This document shows, in pieces, positions 1 through 13,297 of a DNA stretch of 64,000 nucleotides. The notes under the pieces were generated by a model. It was given only the letters and a program-made list of their open reading frames with translations, did no database searches and was not told the DNA's origin. A program made the position numbers and the translations under genes. The stretch is from Gordionus sp. m RMFG-2023. Lineage: Eukaryota > Nematomorpha > Gordioida > Chordodea > Parachordodidae. The stretch's first letter is position 1; each line of letters starts with the position of its first letter. The stretch covers positions 15,477,366 to 15,541,365 of the forward strand of contig NC_088777.1 of NCBI RefSeq assembly GCF_954871325.1, given 5' to 3'.

Positions 1-734
1 GTTGTTACCTTCGCAATCAAATTTATAATGATAAAATTAAAAAAATAGATTAAAGTGTTAAATCACATGAATGTTGTCAAAGGAGTTAATAAAAAGCCTA
101 AATCACAAAACTAAGCATTTCAAATCATAAGAATTTGCTAGATCTTATTAAAGTTGGAATTATGCAAAATCTCAAATTCCCTTCACACGCTAAATAAGAA
201 ATTTAAGGCCCTATCTTTAGTTTTCATAACAGTACTTTAGAACTAGCTGAATTTAATACGTCAGATTATAAAGCTCACGCCTTGGGTCAAAGTACAGCGC
301 CTTTGGCTGGAGATTAACCAATATAAACACATTTGCTAAGTTGTATCTCATACATCAGCTTATCAAAGTGCAGAAAATATAATTTTTTTGCCGTTTATTA
401 CTATCATGGTAGGAAAATTGGTCATTTAAAAAAATACTAGTCAAAAAATTATCTATAAGGGAGACCCAAATTATCATTTTAAATTTGCAGATCCAAAAAT
501 ATTACTATTTGTGAATCGATGCCTAACAAATTTTATACCATAAAATATAAATATAATACTTTAAATAAATAATATCTGTAATTCTTGTTTAAATAAAAAT
601 TTTAATTATCAAAAAAACTTTAAAATAATTCATCAAAAGATTTTTTGCGTAGTTTATTTCTTGGAGTTTTCATTCAAGGATATCATTTACGATAATATAT
701 TAATGGATAAAGATTTAACATTAATGAAAATAAC
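1..734. other. AT-rich stretch 3' of the last visible ISY1 exon
   Basis: Probably an ISY1 intron on the minus strand. No further ISY1 exon, RNA gene or repeat recognised. An apparent plus-strand frame at 661-882 lies antisense to an ISY1 exon and is not a gene. Confidence 0.4.
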
Positions 735-3700
735 TATTGACCAATTTGTTGAGCAATCTTTTCTTGAGGCAATAAAAGCCCGTCATCTTCGTCCAAATAA
801 CCGTAGTAGTGGCAGTCTATGTTACGCAAAATTTCGCCCTTCGATTTTCTATTTGACGGTTGAACTTATTTTTTATTTGTGATAAATTTAATGAAGTTAT
901 TAAATCATATGTTATGAATAAATCTAAAAAATTAATAAATTTTAATTAACAAACCGATTTGTTCACTGAGTAATTCTCTGACACCTGGGAGGTCTTTGGC
1001 AGCTCCAAAATATTTGTAACCTGGATTAGCTGGTATTTCTTTACCTTGTATGAACACGTTTAAAAAATATATATAACAATAACTTAAAACTGTTTTCAAT
1101 TGTATCACACTAATTTATTAATTGATTTTTATATAGTAGAATATAATAAATTCTGAACAGATATTGAAATATTTGGAGTAGTGACCGTAGACAGTTCTAC
1201 CATCAAGGAGGAGGAGGGATCAACTGAGTTCAATGGTTCGGGATTCTCAGAAAGGGTTACCAGATTTTGTGTTGGTCATTGTACTAAACACTATCAAAAA
1301 AAGAGAAAGGGTAAATACCACCAATGAATCATTAATAAGCGACTACAGTCCCTCTTTAGTGTGTAGTTTACATAACCATGATGGCAATCGCCGCTCCACA
1401 GGATTAGTACGGATAGACCACCTAAGATAAAATTGAAAAATATAGAACGGCATTTGCCACACCGCAGGATTAGGGCGGATTTAAGTCGTAAATTAATTTG
1501 ATAAATAGTAACAGCCAGCGTCTACATGACAGAATTTTCACTGGATGCAAACCCCCTTCAAAAACCTTTACCTACCCCCCTAAAAAAATTTCACCTTCAG
1601 CGACGTTGTTTCTACATTCTTATTTCCACCTTTAATTATAATGATACTCTTTTTAGAGAATTTATAAAGGATAACTTAAATTAATCTATCTCTACTACCA
1701 ACTAACGATATTTTGTAAATATATAGGATATTTTTTAGATAATTCAATTAAACCTCGATTATTTACAATGAATTTATTATTATAACATTATGAGCTTGCT
1801 GAAATATCTAAACCTTTTAAATTACATTTAAAAGGATAGCAGAAAGTTTTATTTGGAAAACAATGTGTATGATTGTTTGCAATATAGATTTGGTCGATGA
1901 ATTGTATTATAATAGTTCTATAATAAAATTATTAATTTTTACAGCAATAAATGTTGTCCTATTTCATCTCAAAATTTAATAGATAGTCCCCCAAAAAATT
2001 TATCCTATTCCCAAAATCCGTCTACCCCCTACCCTCCTCAAAAAAATAGGATGCAAACTGTTCTTACCCCTCCCGCTCATGTAGACGCTGGTAACGGCAT
2101 TCGCCGCACTGCTGGATTTGGGCGGATTTAAGTTCTAAATTAAAAAAATAATAATAAGGAACAGCATACGCTGCATCACAGGATCAGTCAAATTTAAAAC
2201 TTTAGCTGACTAAAAATATATATTAAGGAACGGCATTTACCGCACCACAGGATTAGTGCGGATATAAAATTTACCTAATCGGGGCTCATCACGGTCGATT
2301 GTATATGGAGTAAGTAAAATCCACTCGTAAATGATTTATTGATAGTATAAAATTTTTCGTCAAAGTTAACAAAAAAAAATTAATGATCGCTATTACACAA
2401 AAGAAATAACTATTTTCACAATAAAGTACTATTATAAAAGAGTTTATACTTGGCCATTAAATCTGGCTTGGACAAGTTTGAAGTGGATTTTGGTCGAGAG
2501 AAAAAAAAATTATACCAAGGTTTTATACATTTTAATGTTGTGCATAAAAAAAGAATGTATAGAACTATGATAAACAAAAACTAAAGAGATAACTAATGAC
2601 AAAAACAACTTGGGGAAGATTTTGAAAGAAAACTGTTTATATTTCTTTTTCTTTAAACACAACAGATATATTTAAAAATTATCCATTATTGTAAAATAAA
2701 ATCTAGTTTATTAAAATCCTGCAATGTGTACATGTTAAAAAAAACCGTTAACATTTAAATCTCATAAAATTAGAATCTTTAAAGGTTTAAGAGGTGTTGT
2801 GTAAAACTATATTATAATATCTAAGAGTGTTCTTTTGCTTTATTTTTTAATAAAATTCCTTTAAGCATCCACTGAAAATTTGTAAATAAATTAAGTTAAT
2901 AAAAATATCCTAAAGTAAGCTACATATAACCAGTAGGACATATTTAATTGTTATTTGGAAAGAATGTAAATATGACTTTTAGTTAAATTACAATTATTTG
3001 CAGTCACAACCCAATAATTTAATTTGAAAAAACTGATTTTTCTTCCCCTCCTTCACTCCTATCTGATTTAATCGAAGATAAACTAGAGTTAAAAAGTTTT
3101 CAAATAGCTCTCTTTTTGGTTTGGAAACTGAGCTCAGAATGGTTGATTTAGAAAATAGAGTTTCCCAAGGGTTACAAGCTCTGGGTCAAGGTTGTGATCA
3201 GAGTTTCGAACCGAACCGCCAAACCGGAATGAACCGTTATGGTTTTCTTAACCGTAACCTTAACCAAACCGTTATAAAGGGTTCAAAATGGTTTTAAAAA
3301 ATAATTAATTTTAAATAATTAATCTAAATTTTAAATTTTCCTTGGGGAATTTTTTAAATGGGTGATTTCTTTTCAAATTAAATATTTTATATAACATTAT
3401 ATATCAATTAGTACCAAGTCCATTGTTTTTTTCTTTAAATACTTATTTTATTAGAGATTAGGCAATTATCTGTTAATTAGATAAGATATCCTAATCACAC
3501 ATAATTATTCTTGGCTAAATTAACAAGTTTATATATATAAGTTATTAATAAGCTTTTATAATAATACTTTCTAATAATTTAGCAAAAAATTAAATAAATC
3601 TACTATTAATAACTAACATCTAATAGAAATCAAGTACTTTTTACATTCATTTTTATATTATATGATTTATTTTTTTTATATCATTATAAAAACTTGGATA

Positions 3701-6028
3701 ATAGAATTTAAATGACAATAAATAAAATGGTCAGCAATATTTTAATGATATGATATTTTTTATTTATAATCATATTGTTTTTTTAAATTATGAATTCTAA
3801 TATTCATTTAAGTCATTATAAATATTTATTATTAAAATAATATTTTTAACATTTGAAAGAGAGATCGCCAGAAAACATCTTTGTAAAACTTGGAACTTGA
3901 TACAAAGTCTAAATAATAAGAATATTGAAATTCTAAATACTATGCCTACATGTTTACATACGAAAGATAATTTAGATATGATTTTGAAGATTTATTAATG
4001 TCGCATGAAAGTCTTAATAAGAATAATTCTCAGGGCATAGAAAATTATAAAAAATGTATAGAAATAGAATATATAATTCGGTCATTTGATAATATAGAGA
4101 GATTAGTAAAAGATACTAATCTTTTGAATTATTGGGAAAATGTAAAGAATAGTATGCCAGAACTTTATAAGTTAGCTATAACTGTGCTAGCAGTTCCAGC
4201 TACACAGGTATCTGTAAGCATTTTCTAGCCTTAAGTTTATACTCTCTGTGCAGAGAACTATATTAAATCTTGAAATATTAGAAAATATTTTAGTTATCCG
4301 TTCTATTCTCTTTTTAAACATAAATAGTATACATTTTATTATATTTATGTGTTATTTAATTCATCATTGTATTTATGCATGTTTGTTTTTATCTTATTAT
4401 TTATGAAATAAAAAAAAATTAATTGTCTAATTTATATTTACTAAGTTTAATAAAAATATCAATTAGATTATCATGGTTAAATTAAATAAGAAATTATAAA
4501 TTAAAAATATTTTTCTCTAAAATTAATATATACATGGTTAATTTTTTTAAAATCAAATTTATAAAAACCGGAACAAACCAAAAAGAACCATTATAAATTA
4601 TAAACCAAACCGATACAAATTTTTTTAAAAAAAACCAAAATGAAACAAAACCTTTATAAAATTTTAAATTAAAAACCGGAGCAAACCAAATTGTTATGCA
4701 TAACGGTTCGAAACCCTGGTTGTGATAAGACCAGTTGTTAGAAAATTCCTTCAAAAATATTTTAGTGATACATTGATTTCGATAAAAATCCAAACTATGG
4801 TACTCTTTCTATAATCAGAATTAATCTAAATAATAACTCTTTAAACCTTCCCTGTTCAGGATTCTTATGGAAATATTTGATGAGGCAAAATGGTCTGGTC
4901 CACCTAGCTCTTTTATCCTTATCTCCCAATGTCTTTTTTCTCGTAAAAGTTTGTTTATTTCATCGTTGAGATCCCTTGTTCGAAATTCACCAAGACCAGC
5001 TTTTTTTTAAGGAAATAATAATATATAATTGATATTTTAAAAATCCCTTTCTAAACATGTTTCAGAATTTTAAATAATCCTGGAACTATCTTAAAATCTT
5101 AAGTTGTCATTGTATTTGTTATTCTAAAAAAATGAATTATCGAAATTATTAATTTCATTTTTAAATGTTAAGGTTGAAATAGCAGTAGGTTGTTTTATTT
5201 AATATTTATTGTATATTAGAGATGCCTTAATTAAATTGGATCAAATACTGGATTAGAACCCTATCTTAAATATTGAGGCTTGGCATATTCAATAAATCGC
5301 ATTGATCAATGAAATATTATATTTGATTTGTAATTTCATATGCAGACCAATATCATTGAAAATCTGGATTCAGAAAATAAAAGTTCACCATAATAAATTC
5401 ATATTATAAACATAATCAGTCAATTTTAATGTTTCTTTCTTTTGAAAAACAATAAGTTTGCAAAATACAATATTTAACATGATCAGTTAATTTTAATGTT
5501 TTATTCGTTTGAAAAACAATAAGTTTGCAAAATACAATATTTAATAAATTTACGATTTTGAATTTGAGAAACTTTTCTGGCAATTTCTCTTATTATCTGT
5601 TTTCTCCACTTCTCTGCATCTGGAACACTTGAACACTCACTTGCTAAAAATGGTCTTTTATCCTTTAATTACAAATTTAATTTCACAAATAAAAATTAAT
5701 TATAACATTTTACAAATAATAACCAGCCAATAAATTATCCTTCATAATAAAGTACTTAGGAATGTATATAACTAAATATATTATTTTATTTTGTAGAAAA
5801 AATTTGGAATTTCGTTAGTTTATTTAAAAAAGATAACATATATACCAAAATTTTGCCCTCTCGCATTTTCATATCCCTCCATCTGCTCAAAGCAGTCCTA
5901 AAAATATATTTTAATCCCACATATATAAAAATATTAATCGTTACTTACATTGCCTTCTCTGCGGTTCTCGCCTATATAATTTGAAAAAAATAGATATATT
6001 TACGAGTTAATATTTTTAATCCTACCAT
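735..6028 (-). CDS. ISY1: Pre-mRNA-splicing factor ISY1 (seven exons, 3' end outside window)
   Basis: ISY1 is a nuclear protein of the spliceosomal NTC/Prp19 complex, involved in the first catalytic step. Exons (minus strand): 6028-6026 (ATG only), 5971-5949, 5897-5846, 5662-5554, 4999-4847, 1044-967 and 864-735; all junctions are GT-AG and in phase. Introns are 54, 51, 183, 554, 3802 and 102 bp. The translation follows animal ISY1 in order: ARNAEKAMTAL, KRPFLASEC, AEKWR, GLGEFRTRDLNDEIN, KLLREKRHWEIRIKELGG, YKYFGAAKDLPGVREL and YYGYLDEDDG. The exons give 182 codons against about 285 residues in human ISY1, so the Glu-rich and C-terminal parts should lie left of base 1; I could not find them in 1-734. 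The long intron holds elements Q and E. Recognition is by family knowledge; exon limits are my inference. Confidence 0.95.
1383..2285. repeat. Minisatellite of about 65-72 bp units, split by element Q
   Basis: Units built around GGAACGGCATTTGCCGC followed by CACAGGATTAGTGCGGAT recur at about 1383, 1446, 2094, 2159 and 2231. The array is interrupted at 1516-2090 by element Q. It lies in the large ISY1 intron. I do not recognise the family. Confidence 0.7.
1516..2090. mobile_element. Element Q: 575-bp hAT-type MITE
   Basis: Ends in inverted repeats CAGCGTCTACATGA (1516) and TCATGTAGACGCTG (to 2090). Flanked by an 8-bp target duplication with one mismatch, GTAACAGC (1508-1515) and GTAACGGC (2091-2098). 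Pyrimidine-rich CCCCC segments sit inside both ends. No coding capacity; an internally deleted, transposase-dependent element inserted in a minisatellite in an ISY1 intron. Confidence 0.8.
2286..3190. other. ISY1 intron sequence, AT-rich
   Basis: Between the minisatellite and element E. No exon, RNA gene or repeat recognised. Confidence 0.4.
3199..4718 (+). mobile_element. Element E: hAT transposon remnant (1.52 kb)
   Basis: Terminal inverted repeats CAGAGTTTCGAACCG (left) and CAGGGTTTCGAACCG (right, read inward). Perfect 8-bp target duplication GTTGTGAT at 3191-3198 and 4719-4726. Just inside both ends are arrays of short AACCG/AACCAAA motifs. A hAT C-terminal dimerisation segment (LNYWENVKNSMPELYKLA, then AVPATQV) is encoded at 3998-4228, plus strand. 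It resembles the matching part of element D, so E is an internally deleted relative. The rest of the transposase is gone. It lies in the 3.8-kb ISY1 intron, antisense to the gene. Confidence 0.88.
3998..4228 (+). pseudogene. hAT transposase C-terminal fragment (element E)
   Basis: An open stretch of 76 codons. Its second half matches the hAT dimerisation region: YWENVKNSMPELYKL followed by VLAVPATQV, the segment that normally leads into the SERxFS motif. Only this fragment remains; a plausible splice donor follows the VPATQ codons, as in element D. Confidence 0.75.
5405..5545. repeat. 77-bp tandem duplication
   Basis: Two near-identical copies of a unit containing TTTTGAAAAACAATAAGTTT, in the fourth ISY1 intron. 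Confidence 0.75.
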
Positions 6029-6087
6029 GTTTCTAGATGAGCGAATGATAATATAACCTTTTAAAACGATTATCAAACCCACAGGCC
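6029..6087. promoter_or_regulatory. ISY1 side of a former shared divergent promoter
   Basis: Only 59 bp separate the ISY1 start codon from the end of element C. The other former parts of the same intergenic space lie at 24,424-24,453 and 31,008-31,168. No clear TATA box is seen. The promoter role is inferred from the gene arrangement. Confidence 0.5.
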
Positions 6088-6923
6088 GGTGTAACTAAAC
6101 TGAGAATTAGGTAAATTGAGAATAGACCGGTAAACTGAGAATTGACAGGTAAAATTTATTTTTATTTTATATCCTATCAATTTTATTTTAAAAATATAAA
6201 TAAAATGTTCTTATTATGTAAATCAAATTTATCTTTAATTTTTTCCAAATCTATAAAATAGAATATAGAAGAAATTGTAGTCCATAAATTTAAAATATGT
6301 ATAGAACAAATATGTTACATAGAAAATATAACATCAATAATATATTTTAAAAATCATAAATATTTTTCCGTTAGATTCAGTAATATATTAAAAATTAAAT
6401 TTTTAATTAAAAAAATATGAATTATAGGAGCATAATTCTTTACCTTGGATAAATTTATTTGGTACAAGCTATATAATCATAAAATGAAATTTTTTTTAGT
6501 TTCCATCATTATTTTTGGAGTTATGATATACGTCATACGTCATAAAGCGCATACGCCCTCTAAACGTTGTAAGTACAACAGAGCTACGCTAGGTATTTCT
6601 CATTTCCATCTAATTGGATTAAATAAAATTTGGGAAAAGATGAGAAGCCCTTTACACGTTTGTGAGCAAGCCGTACGTACTTGTACGCACAATAGTCCAT
6701 GAACTATTGTTTAAACGTCTGTGGGCTGGTCTGAAAAGGGAGGACCAGTGTAAACAGCCCAAACCTACAGCCCTATAGAAATTAGAGTAAAAGGGACATG
6801 AGGAGGCTTTCTAGATAAAATTAGCATTTAAAAGGTTTATGTACAAAATATAATGAGTAAATAAGAAGTGAAACCTGTGCTCATGTTGCGGATATCTGGA
6901 CTTATAAATTTGCAAAAATTAAT

Positions 6924-7710
6924 ATGATTTTCCAGTTCAATTTAAATTTTAGAAATATCGAATTCAACAAATCATACGTTTTTATTATTTTACATTTTTT
7001 GGATTTTAAAAATATTTTATTTTTTAACTCATTTTGTGAAAACTCATATGAACATAAAATGATAAAAATTTTAAGTTTCCGTCATTATTTTTTCGTCAAA
7101 AAATTTTAGATTTTTGGGATTTTAAAAATATTTTATTTTTTTATTTTGTGTAAACTTACTCATATAAACATAAAATGAAAAAAAATTTAAGTTTCCTTCA
7201 TTATTTTTTGAGTTATGATGTCAATTCTCAGTTTAGTCAAAAATTTTAGATTTTTTGGATAAAGATATTTTATTTATTTTTACTCATTTTGTGTAAACTT
7301 ACTTATATAAACATAAAATGAAAAAAATTTTTCCGTCATTATTTTTTGAGTTAAGATGTCAATTCTCAGTTTAGTCAAAAAATTTTAGAATTTTGGGATT
7401 TTATAAATATTTTATATTTTTGACTCATTTTGTGTAAACTTACTCATATAAACATAAAATGAAAAAATTTTAAGTTTCCGTCATTGTTTTTTGAGTTATG
7501 TCAATTCTCAGTTTAGTCAAAAATACTTAGATTTTTGGGATTTTAAAAATATTTTATTTTTTTGACTCATTTTGTGTAAACATACTCATATAAACATAAA
7601 ATGAAAAAAATTTTAAGTTCATTATTTTTTGAGTTATGATGTCAATTCTCAGTTTAGTCAAAAAATTTAAGATTTTTGGGATTTTTGACTCATAAATAAA
7701 TGCAATAATA
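6924..7710. repeat. Subterminal repeat array of element C, left arm
   Basis: About five diverged units of roughly 140 bp, each with an ATTTTGTGTAAACTTACTCA segment and the motif CAATTCTCAGTTTAGTCAAA. The inverted counterpart is at 8,580-9,050. Short reading frames here are repeat artefacts. Confidence 0.8.
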
Positions 7711-8579
7711 TATAGTTGTTATTGAATTAGAAAACTACTTTACTTCGGTTAAAATTTAGTGGCTCTTAAAAGGGCCGTTTGGCATTCATTGGTCTTAAAA
7801 AAGAGCATTGGGTATTTATGTTATAAATAAGTCTAACATTCGTTTTAATAAAATACTAAGGCTAACGAAATCTTTATTTTATAAAAATGTTTACAGCTTA
7901 AATGTTATCTATATCATATTCCAAACTTCTCATTCACTCATTTATTTATTATTTTGTATCTTGGAAAAATTAGGATAAGAAGGATCGAACAATTCATTTT
8001 TTTTTCTTCATACCAAATGTTTTTGTATGAATCTGGTTCCGGTTAAATTTAATTATTAATTAGGTTTAGATTAAACGACTTACATAATTATGTTGAACAC
8101 CTGTGGCAGATTTTTAAATAAATTTAGTTGATAAATTAAACTGAAGTAGGACTTCAAGTACTAATTTCAAAGTTTTAAAAAGATAATTATTTTTATAAAA
8201 TTAGTAAATATGTAATGTATATTACGTTACATAAAATGGTACTCGAAATATCTTACATAATATTTTATTCACCATTGTAAAAATGTTGTTTACAGATATG
8301 TGAAAAGTTATTATATTATTATAATTATTTATCTCAATAGAATATATATAAAGGTAAAAAAAAACTATTATTTATTCATATATTATATTCTCAATTTATA
8401 AGCTAAAATTTTTTATTTTTATTTTACGAATTTAATGCTAGGCTGGGTGGGCCTTGGAAATATTTTTAAATTATCAATTTTATATTGAATTAAAATATTT
8501 TATTTTATTTATAGCATATATGATCTATCTTTTTTTTTTGAATATTTATAAAAATTAATTCCTATATTTAAAGATTTGA
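7711..8579. other. Core of element C, no coding sequence seen
   Basis: AT-rich spacer between the two repeat arms. A GGCCCTTTTAAGAGCC hairpin (minus strand, about 7,757-7,772) resembles a histone mRNA 3' stem-loop but has no histone frame beside it. Confidence 0.5.
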
Positions 8580-9060
8580 ATCTAAAATTTTTTGACTAAA
8601 CTGAGAATTTATATCATAACTCAAAAAATAATGAAGGAAACTTAAATTTTTTTTCTTCTATGTTTATATGAGTAGTTTACACAAAATGAGTCAAATAAAT
8701 AAAATATTTTTAAAATCCCAAAAATCTAAAAATTTTTTGACTAAACTGAGAATTGACAATATAACATAAAAAATAATGAAGGAAACTTAAAATTTTTTTC
8801 ATTTTATGTTTATATGAGTAAGTTTATACTAAATGAGTCAAAAAAATAAAATATTTTTAACAAAAAATCTAAAAATTTTGATTAACTGAGAATTGACATC
8901 ACAACTCAAAAAATAATGACGGAAACTTAAATTTTTTTTCATTTTATGTTTATATGAGTAAGTTTACACAAAATGAGTCAAAAAAATAAAATATTTTTAA
9001 AATCCCAAAAATCTAAAAAATTGACTAAACTGAGACATCATAATTCAAAAAATAATGATG
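8580..9060. repeat. Subterminal repeat array of element C, right arm (inverted)
   Basis: Three to four units in reverse orientation to those at 6,924-7,710, with the motif TTTGACTAAACTGAGAATTG. Confidence 0.8.
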
Positions 9061-9539
9061 GAAACTTAAAATTTTTTTCATTTTATGATTATATAGCTTG
9101 TACCAAATAAATTAATACAAAGTGAAGAATTATGCTCATATAATTCATATTTTTTTTAATTAAAAACTAAATTTTTAGTTTATTACGCCATCTAACGGAA
9201 ATATATTTATGATATTTAAAATTTATTATGGGTGTATATTTTATATGAAACATATCTGTTCTATACATTTTTTTAAATTTATAGACTACTCTTTCTTACA
9301 TATTCTATTTTATTTATTTAGATAATTTCAATTTTGGATAAATTTGATTAACATAATACAAATACATTATTTTTATTTTTAAAATATAATTGATAGTAGT
9401 GTTGCTAAGTAGTGTTGTTAAATGGTTGGTTTTTTACGACCCACAACCCGAGCCGAAGTCGTAGAAATCTGCTCAACCCTGAGCCAGGGTTGAAAAATTG
9501 ACCACGACCCAACCCGACCCAATGGGCCTGTTGAGCCGA

Positions 9540-9735
9540 CCCATTTGGTCTGCTTGCTGGGTCGGCTTGTTGGGTCGGCTTGCTGGGTCGGCTTGCTGGG
9601 TCGGCTTGTTGGGTCGGCTTGCTGGGTCGGCTTGTTGGGTCGGCTTGCTGGGTCGGCTTGTTGGGTCGGCTTGCTGGATCGGCTTGTTGGGTCGGCTTGT
9701 TGGGTCGGCTTGCTGGGTCGGCTTGAGCGGTGGGT
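9540..9735 (+). repeat. 13-bp minisatellite, left end of A
   Basis: About 15 copies of GGGTCGGCTTGYT. Because 13 is not a multiple of 3, repeat peptides appear in all frames; none is a gene. GC-rich against a very AT-rich background. Confidence 0.9.
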
Positions 9736-9745
9736 CGGCTTGCGT

Positions 9746-10200
9746 TAAAATTTGTCATAATCGTCATCTTTAAATTTTTTCGAATTTTTTTGAAGCAAAT
9801 AGGTAAAAATAAATATTGTAAACATGTTAAATTAAATTTTCAGTGAATATGTACCTTAGAAAAGTGACAATTGTCATAATCGTCATCTTTAAGTATTTTC
9901 GAATTTTTTTGAAGCAAATAGGTAAAAATAAATATTGTAAACATGTTAAATTAAATTTTCAGTGAATATGTACCTTAGAAAAGTGACAATTGTCATAATC
10001 TTCATTTTTAAGTTTTTTCGAATTTTTTTGAAGCAAATAGGTAAAATATATGTTGTGAACATGTTAAATAAAATTTTCAGTGAATATGTACCTTAGAAAA
10101 GTGAATTGTCATAATCGTCATTTTTAAGTTTTTTCGAATTTTTTTAAATTAAATAGTTAAAAAAATATATTGTAAGGATGTTAAAATATTTAAAATAATT
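9746..10200 (+). repeat. About 119-bp subterminal repeats, left arm of A
   Basis: Four units, each with TGACAATTGTCATAATCGTC, then a T-rich run and a GTGAATATGTACCTTAGAAA segment. Inverted copies lie at 14,590-15,312. Confidence 0.88.
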
Positions 10201-10855
10201 TTTTATAGCCGGGCATAGGCTGGCATGAGATAACTCGCCTGTTGCTGACCTTTAATTTAAACATCTATCAGTAAAATCTAGAGGTTAAGACAATATTTTT
10301 CTTAAAATATTGGATGTGATAAAAATCGGATCATCGAGCCGTTTAACAACCCTATAGCTAATATTTTTAGAATCTTAAACTGAAGATTACTAGAACAATA
10401 GTTATTGCTCTTTAAATATAAGTAATATGATTTGAATCCCATATTATACCAAATATATCGACTCAGGCGCGTACGCGGGAATTCGGTCTGGAGGGGGGGG
10501 ATAATAAATTTTGAAGAAATATTATTGTTTTTTAAAAATATCAAGCATAAATTTATCAGGACTAATAACTATTTCTAATACACAATTTTAAATTAATGTG
10601 AATTATAAAAAAATTATATGTAAAAAATCACTTAAATGACCCAAAATAGAAATTTGAATTTTTTGAGCCTTTACACAAAAAGTTTCTTAGGAATAATTGC
10701 ATTTTGTATGTTATATATTTACAATGTAAAATCCAATCTTCGTTGTGATTGAGCTAATTTTTCAATTATCTCATTCTTGCTTGTTGTCCTATGAATATTC
10801 AAAAGATCAAACCTTTAAATCTACTTTCAGATGTTGTACTTCTTGGTATGTTTTT
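10201..10855. other. Core of element A, AT-rich, no gene
   Basis: Includes a GC-richer patch at about 10,465-10,500 (GGGAATTCGGTCTGGAGGGG). No coding region recognised. Confidence 0.4.
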
Positions 10856-11355
10856 CGGAGACCTGATTTTTTTAAATATACCCGACCAGGGCCCGAAAAT
10901 TTTTAAAAAAAAACCAAAGCCGGGCTGTATTTTTTAGAACAGCCTATATTTGAAATCGTTATTATTCGCTATAAAAATCAAAAATAAATATAATTTATTT
11001 AAAAAAAATCTTGGCTGGGCCTGAAAATTTTATTTTAAAAAAATCCGGACCGACCTGGCCCGAATTTATTCAAATATAGAAATTAATTTTTATAATTACT
11101 TAAAATAAAAGACATATGTTATATAGCCTTTAGTTTCAATAAATTAAATCAAAAATTTTCAATATAAAATTGATAAATTTAGATATATTTAATAAAATTT
11201 GGAAGGTCCGACCCGACCTAGCCCAAATTTTTTTATCATATTAGGCTCGGCCCGAACCCGATTATTTTAAATAGAATTAGGCCCGAGCCCGGACCGAATC
11301 CCGTTCGGGCCTGACTCGAGCCCGGTACGGGCCGGGCCTAACTTTGCAGATCTCT
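10856..11355. mobile_element. Element F: about 0.5-kb hAT-type MITE inside A
   Basis: Left end GGAGACCTG (10,857) pairs with CAGATCTC (about 11,348-11,355). CCCGACC/GGGCCCG motif arrays lie inside both ends. GGTATGTT and GGTATATT flank it within a few bases of each end, a possible imperfect target duplication. Its end type matches elements G and K. Confidence 0.5.
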
Positions 11356-13297
11356 AATAGGTATATTATACATGGGGGGGGGGGGGTTGTCATCAGGAAA
11401 TACGTATTTTTGGCAACGATTGTTTGTTTAAAAATAAAACCTTAAACCTGTCTAATTTAAATATAAAAAATGAGAGTATAAGTCATTTCTAATTTTTAGA
11501 CATTATTAATACCGCTTCACACATATAAATGATAGTCTTTAGAGAATATCTTTAAGGAAGTTTAGATGTAATTATTGATCTATAAATATAAAGATCAAGA
11601 TCAACATTAATAAATAAAAATCGAAGTAAAATCTGATATTTTTTTTCACTAACAAATTAGCCATTTTTTTCTGTCTTTTTAAAAAATGTGTGGTAGTAGA
11701 TTTTTAGAAATTTAAAAGAAAATATATGGTAGAAGGGGTAGTTTGGCCAATTGTAATGTGGTATTATTCTATATATATATCTTCTTTTTTTTTGAGAAAA
11801 ATGGGGGTTTCTTTTACCCTGCATTGACAGTTAATCTTTGATAAACTAAAAATAAAATCACAATAAATTATTAATTTATTAATTTTTTTAAATTATATAT
11901 TAATCATCCAGATTGATGAATTGTTTATTTTCATTATAAATTTTAATTAATACAAAGTCAAAGGATTCATTTCATATTTTTTAAAAAAAATAAAAAAAAG
12001 ACAATCAAATTTATATGTATACTCACAACAAAACAAACACATGTACGGCTCGAATTAAATTTAAAAAAATATGTTTAAAAAAAAGCAAGTAACTAATAAT
12101 CAAAGGAGTATAAAAATTGTAAAAAGGCATTATTTGAAAAAAATTAAAAAAGCAAGTAACTAATAATCAAAGGAGTATAAAAATTGTAAAAAGGCATTAT
12201 TTGAAAAAAATTAACAATTAATATTATTGTAACACTACTATGATAATATATTAAATATATATGAAAAAAAATAAATAAATGTCACTAAAATCGATATTGA
12301 AATAAATTAAATTTCGGAGGACGAAAATGCCAATTGCAGAAAAATTGAAATTGACAGATAAATATTTTCGTAAAAATTAGAGTATTACTGTCCGGCGTTT
12401 TGTTCAATATGTCTTTTATTTTATCATTATACATTAATATTTAGAATATTCAATTATTTCTTAAAAAATACTTTTCTGAAATATGACTAACTAATCACTT
12501 TATAATAAAATCTTAGACATTACAGTATGTTACTTTAAAAAAAAATGCATCATTGTATATATTTTTTTATTTACTATTATAATTACTATATATAGAGAAG
12601 ACAGGCGTCAAGAGACCTATGAAACCAATTCCATTAATTTTGAAATTGATTGAAGAGGAGGTTTTAAATTTAATACTTCTTTAGATAATTATGATATACA
12701 CCCCTCGGCAAAAATAATAGTTTGAATCCCCTGTTCTAAAATTTGTTGCTTTATCTTGGGATTTTTTTATATTTAACCCATAATTCATAGGAAATTATAT
12801 ATGTCGTATTTGGATAAGGAATTCATAAGGTCCCCTTTTAAATCATTTACTAGAGATGATTTCTAATTTATGTGTGTGATGTATTTCAGTGTATGTCTAA
12901 AATTTACAGAGCGTGTTGGGGAGACCGGGGTTAGACAAATCAATTTTTAATTAAAAAAAATCATCTATAATTTCGGTCTTTTTATATCTTGGGAACTGCT
13001 ATATATTTATAAATATTAAATATTTACAAATATATTTTATTAAATTTGTGAGCATTGTCACATTTATTTATTTTTTTGTCAATTTTAATTTTCTCCAAGA
13101 ATTTTGACACCCATTCCCCCTCACCTTGGATATGGTGCTTCCAAAACCATTACATTTTCTGCCATATAACGGAAAAAAATGTCATTTTTATTTCTTAAGA
13201 TTGATAAATTTACAGAATAATTTTAATATCTTAGCAGTTAAATGATAATTCTATATCCAAATAATAAAAATTCGTATAATTTTGATAATTTTAGATA
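11356..13297. other. Core of element A, AT-rich, no gene
   Basis: Contains a run of 13 G at about 11,374-11,386 and a 67-bp tandem duplication at about 12,079-12,214 (unit with AGCAAGTAACTAATAATCAA). Nothing else recognised. Confidence 0.45.

Noticed and set aside
661-882. Plus-strand open frame of 73 codons
   Set aside because: It lies antisense to a clear ISY1 exon (864-735) on the minus strand.
7740-7800. Histone 3' stem-loop-like hairpin GGCCCTTTTAAGAGCC
   Set aside because: One stem mismatch, no histone coding sequence nearby, and it lies in the core of transposon C.
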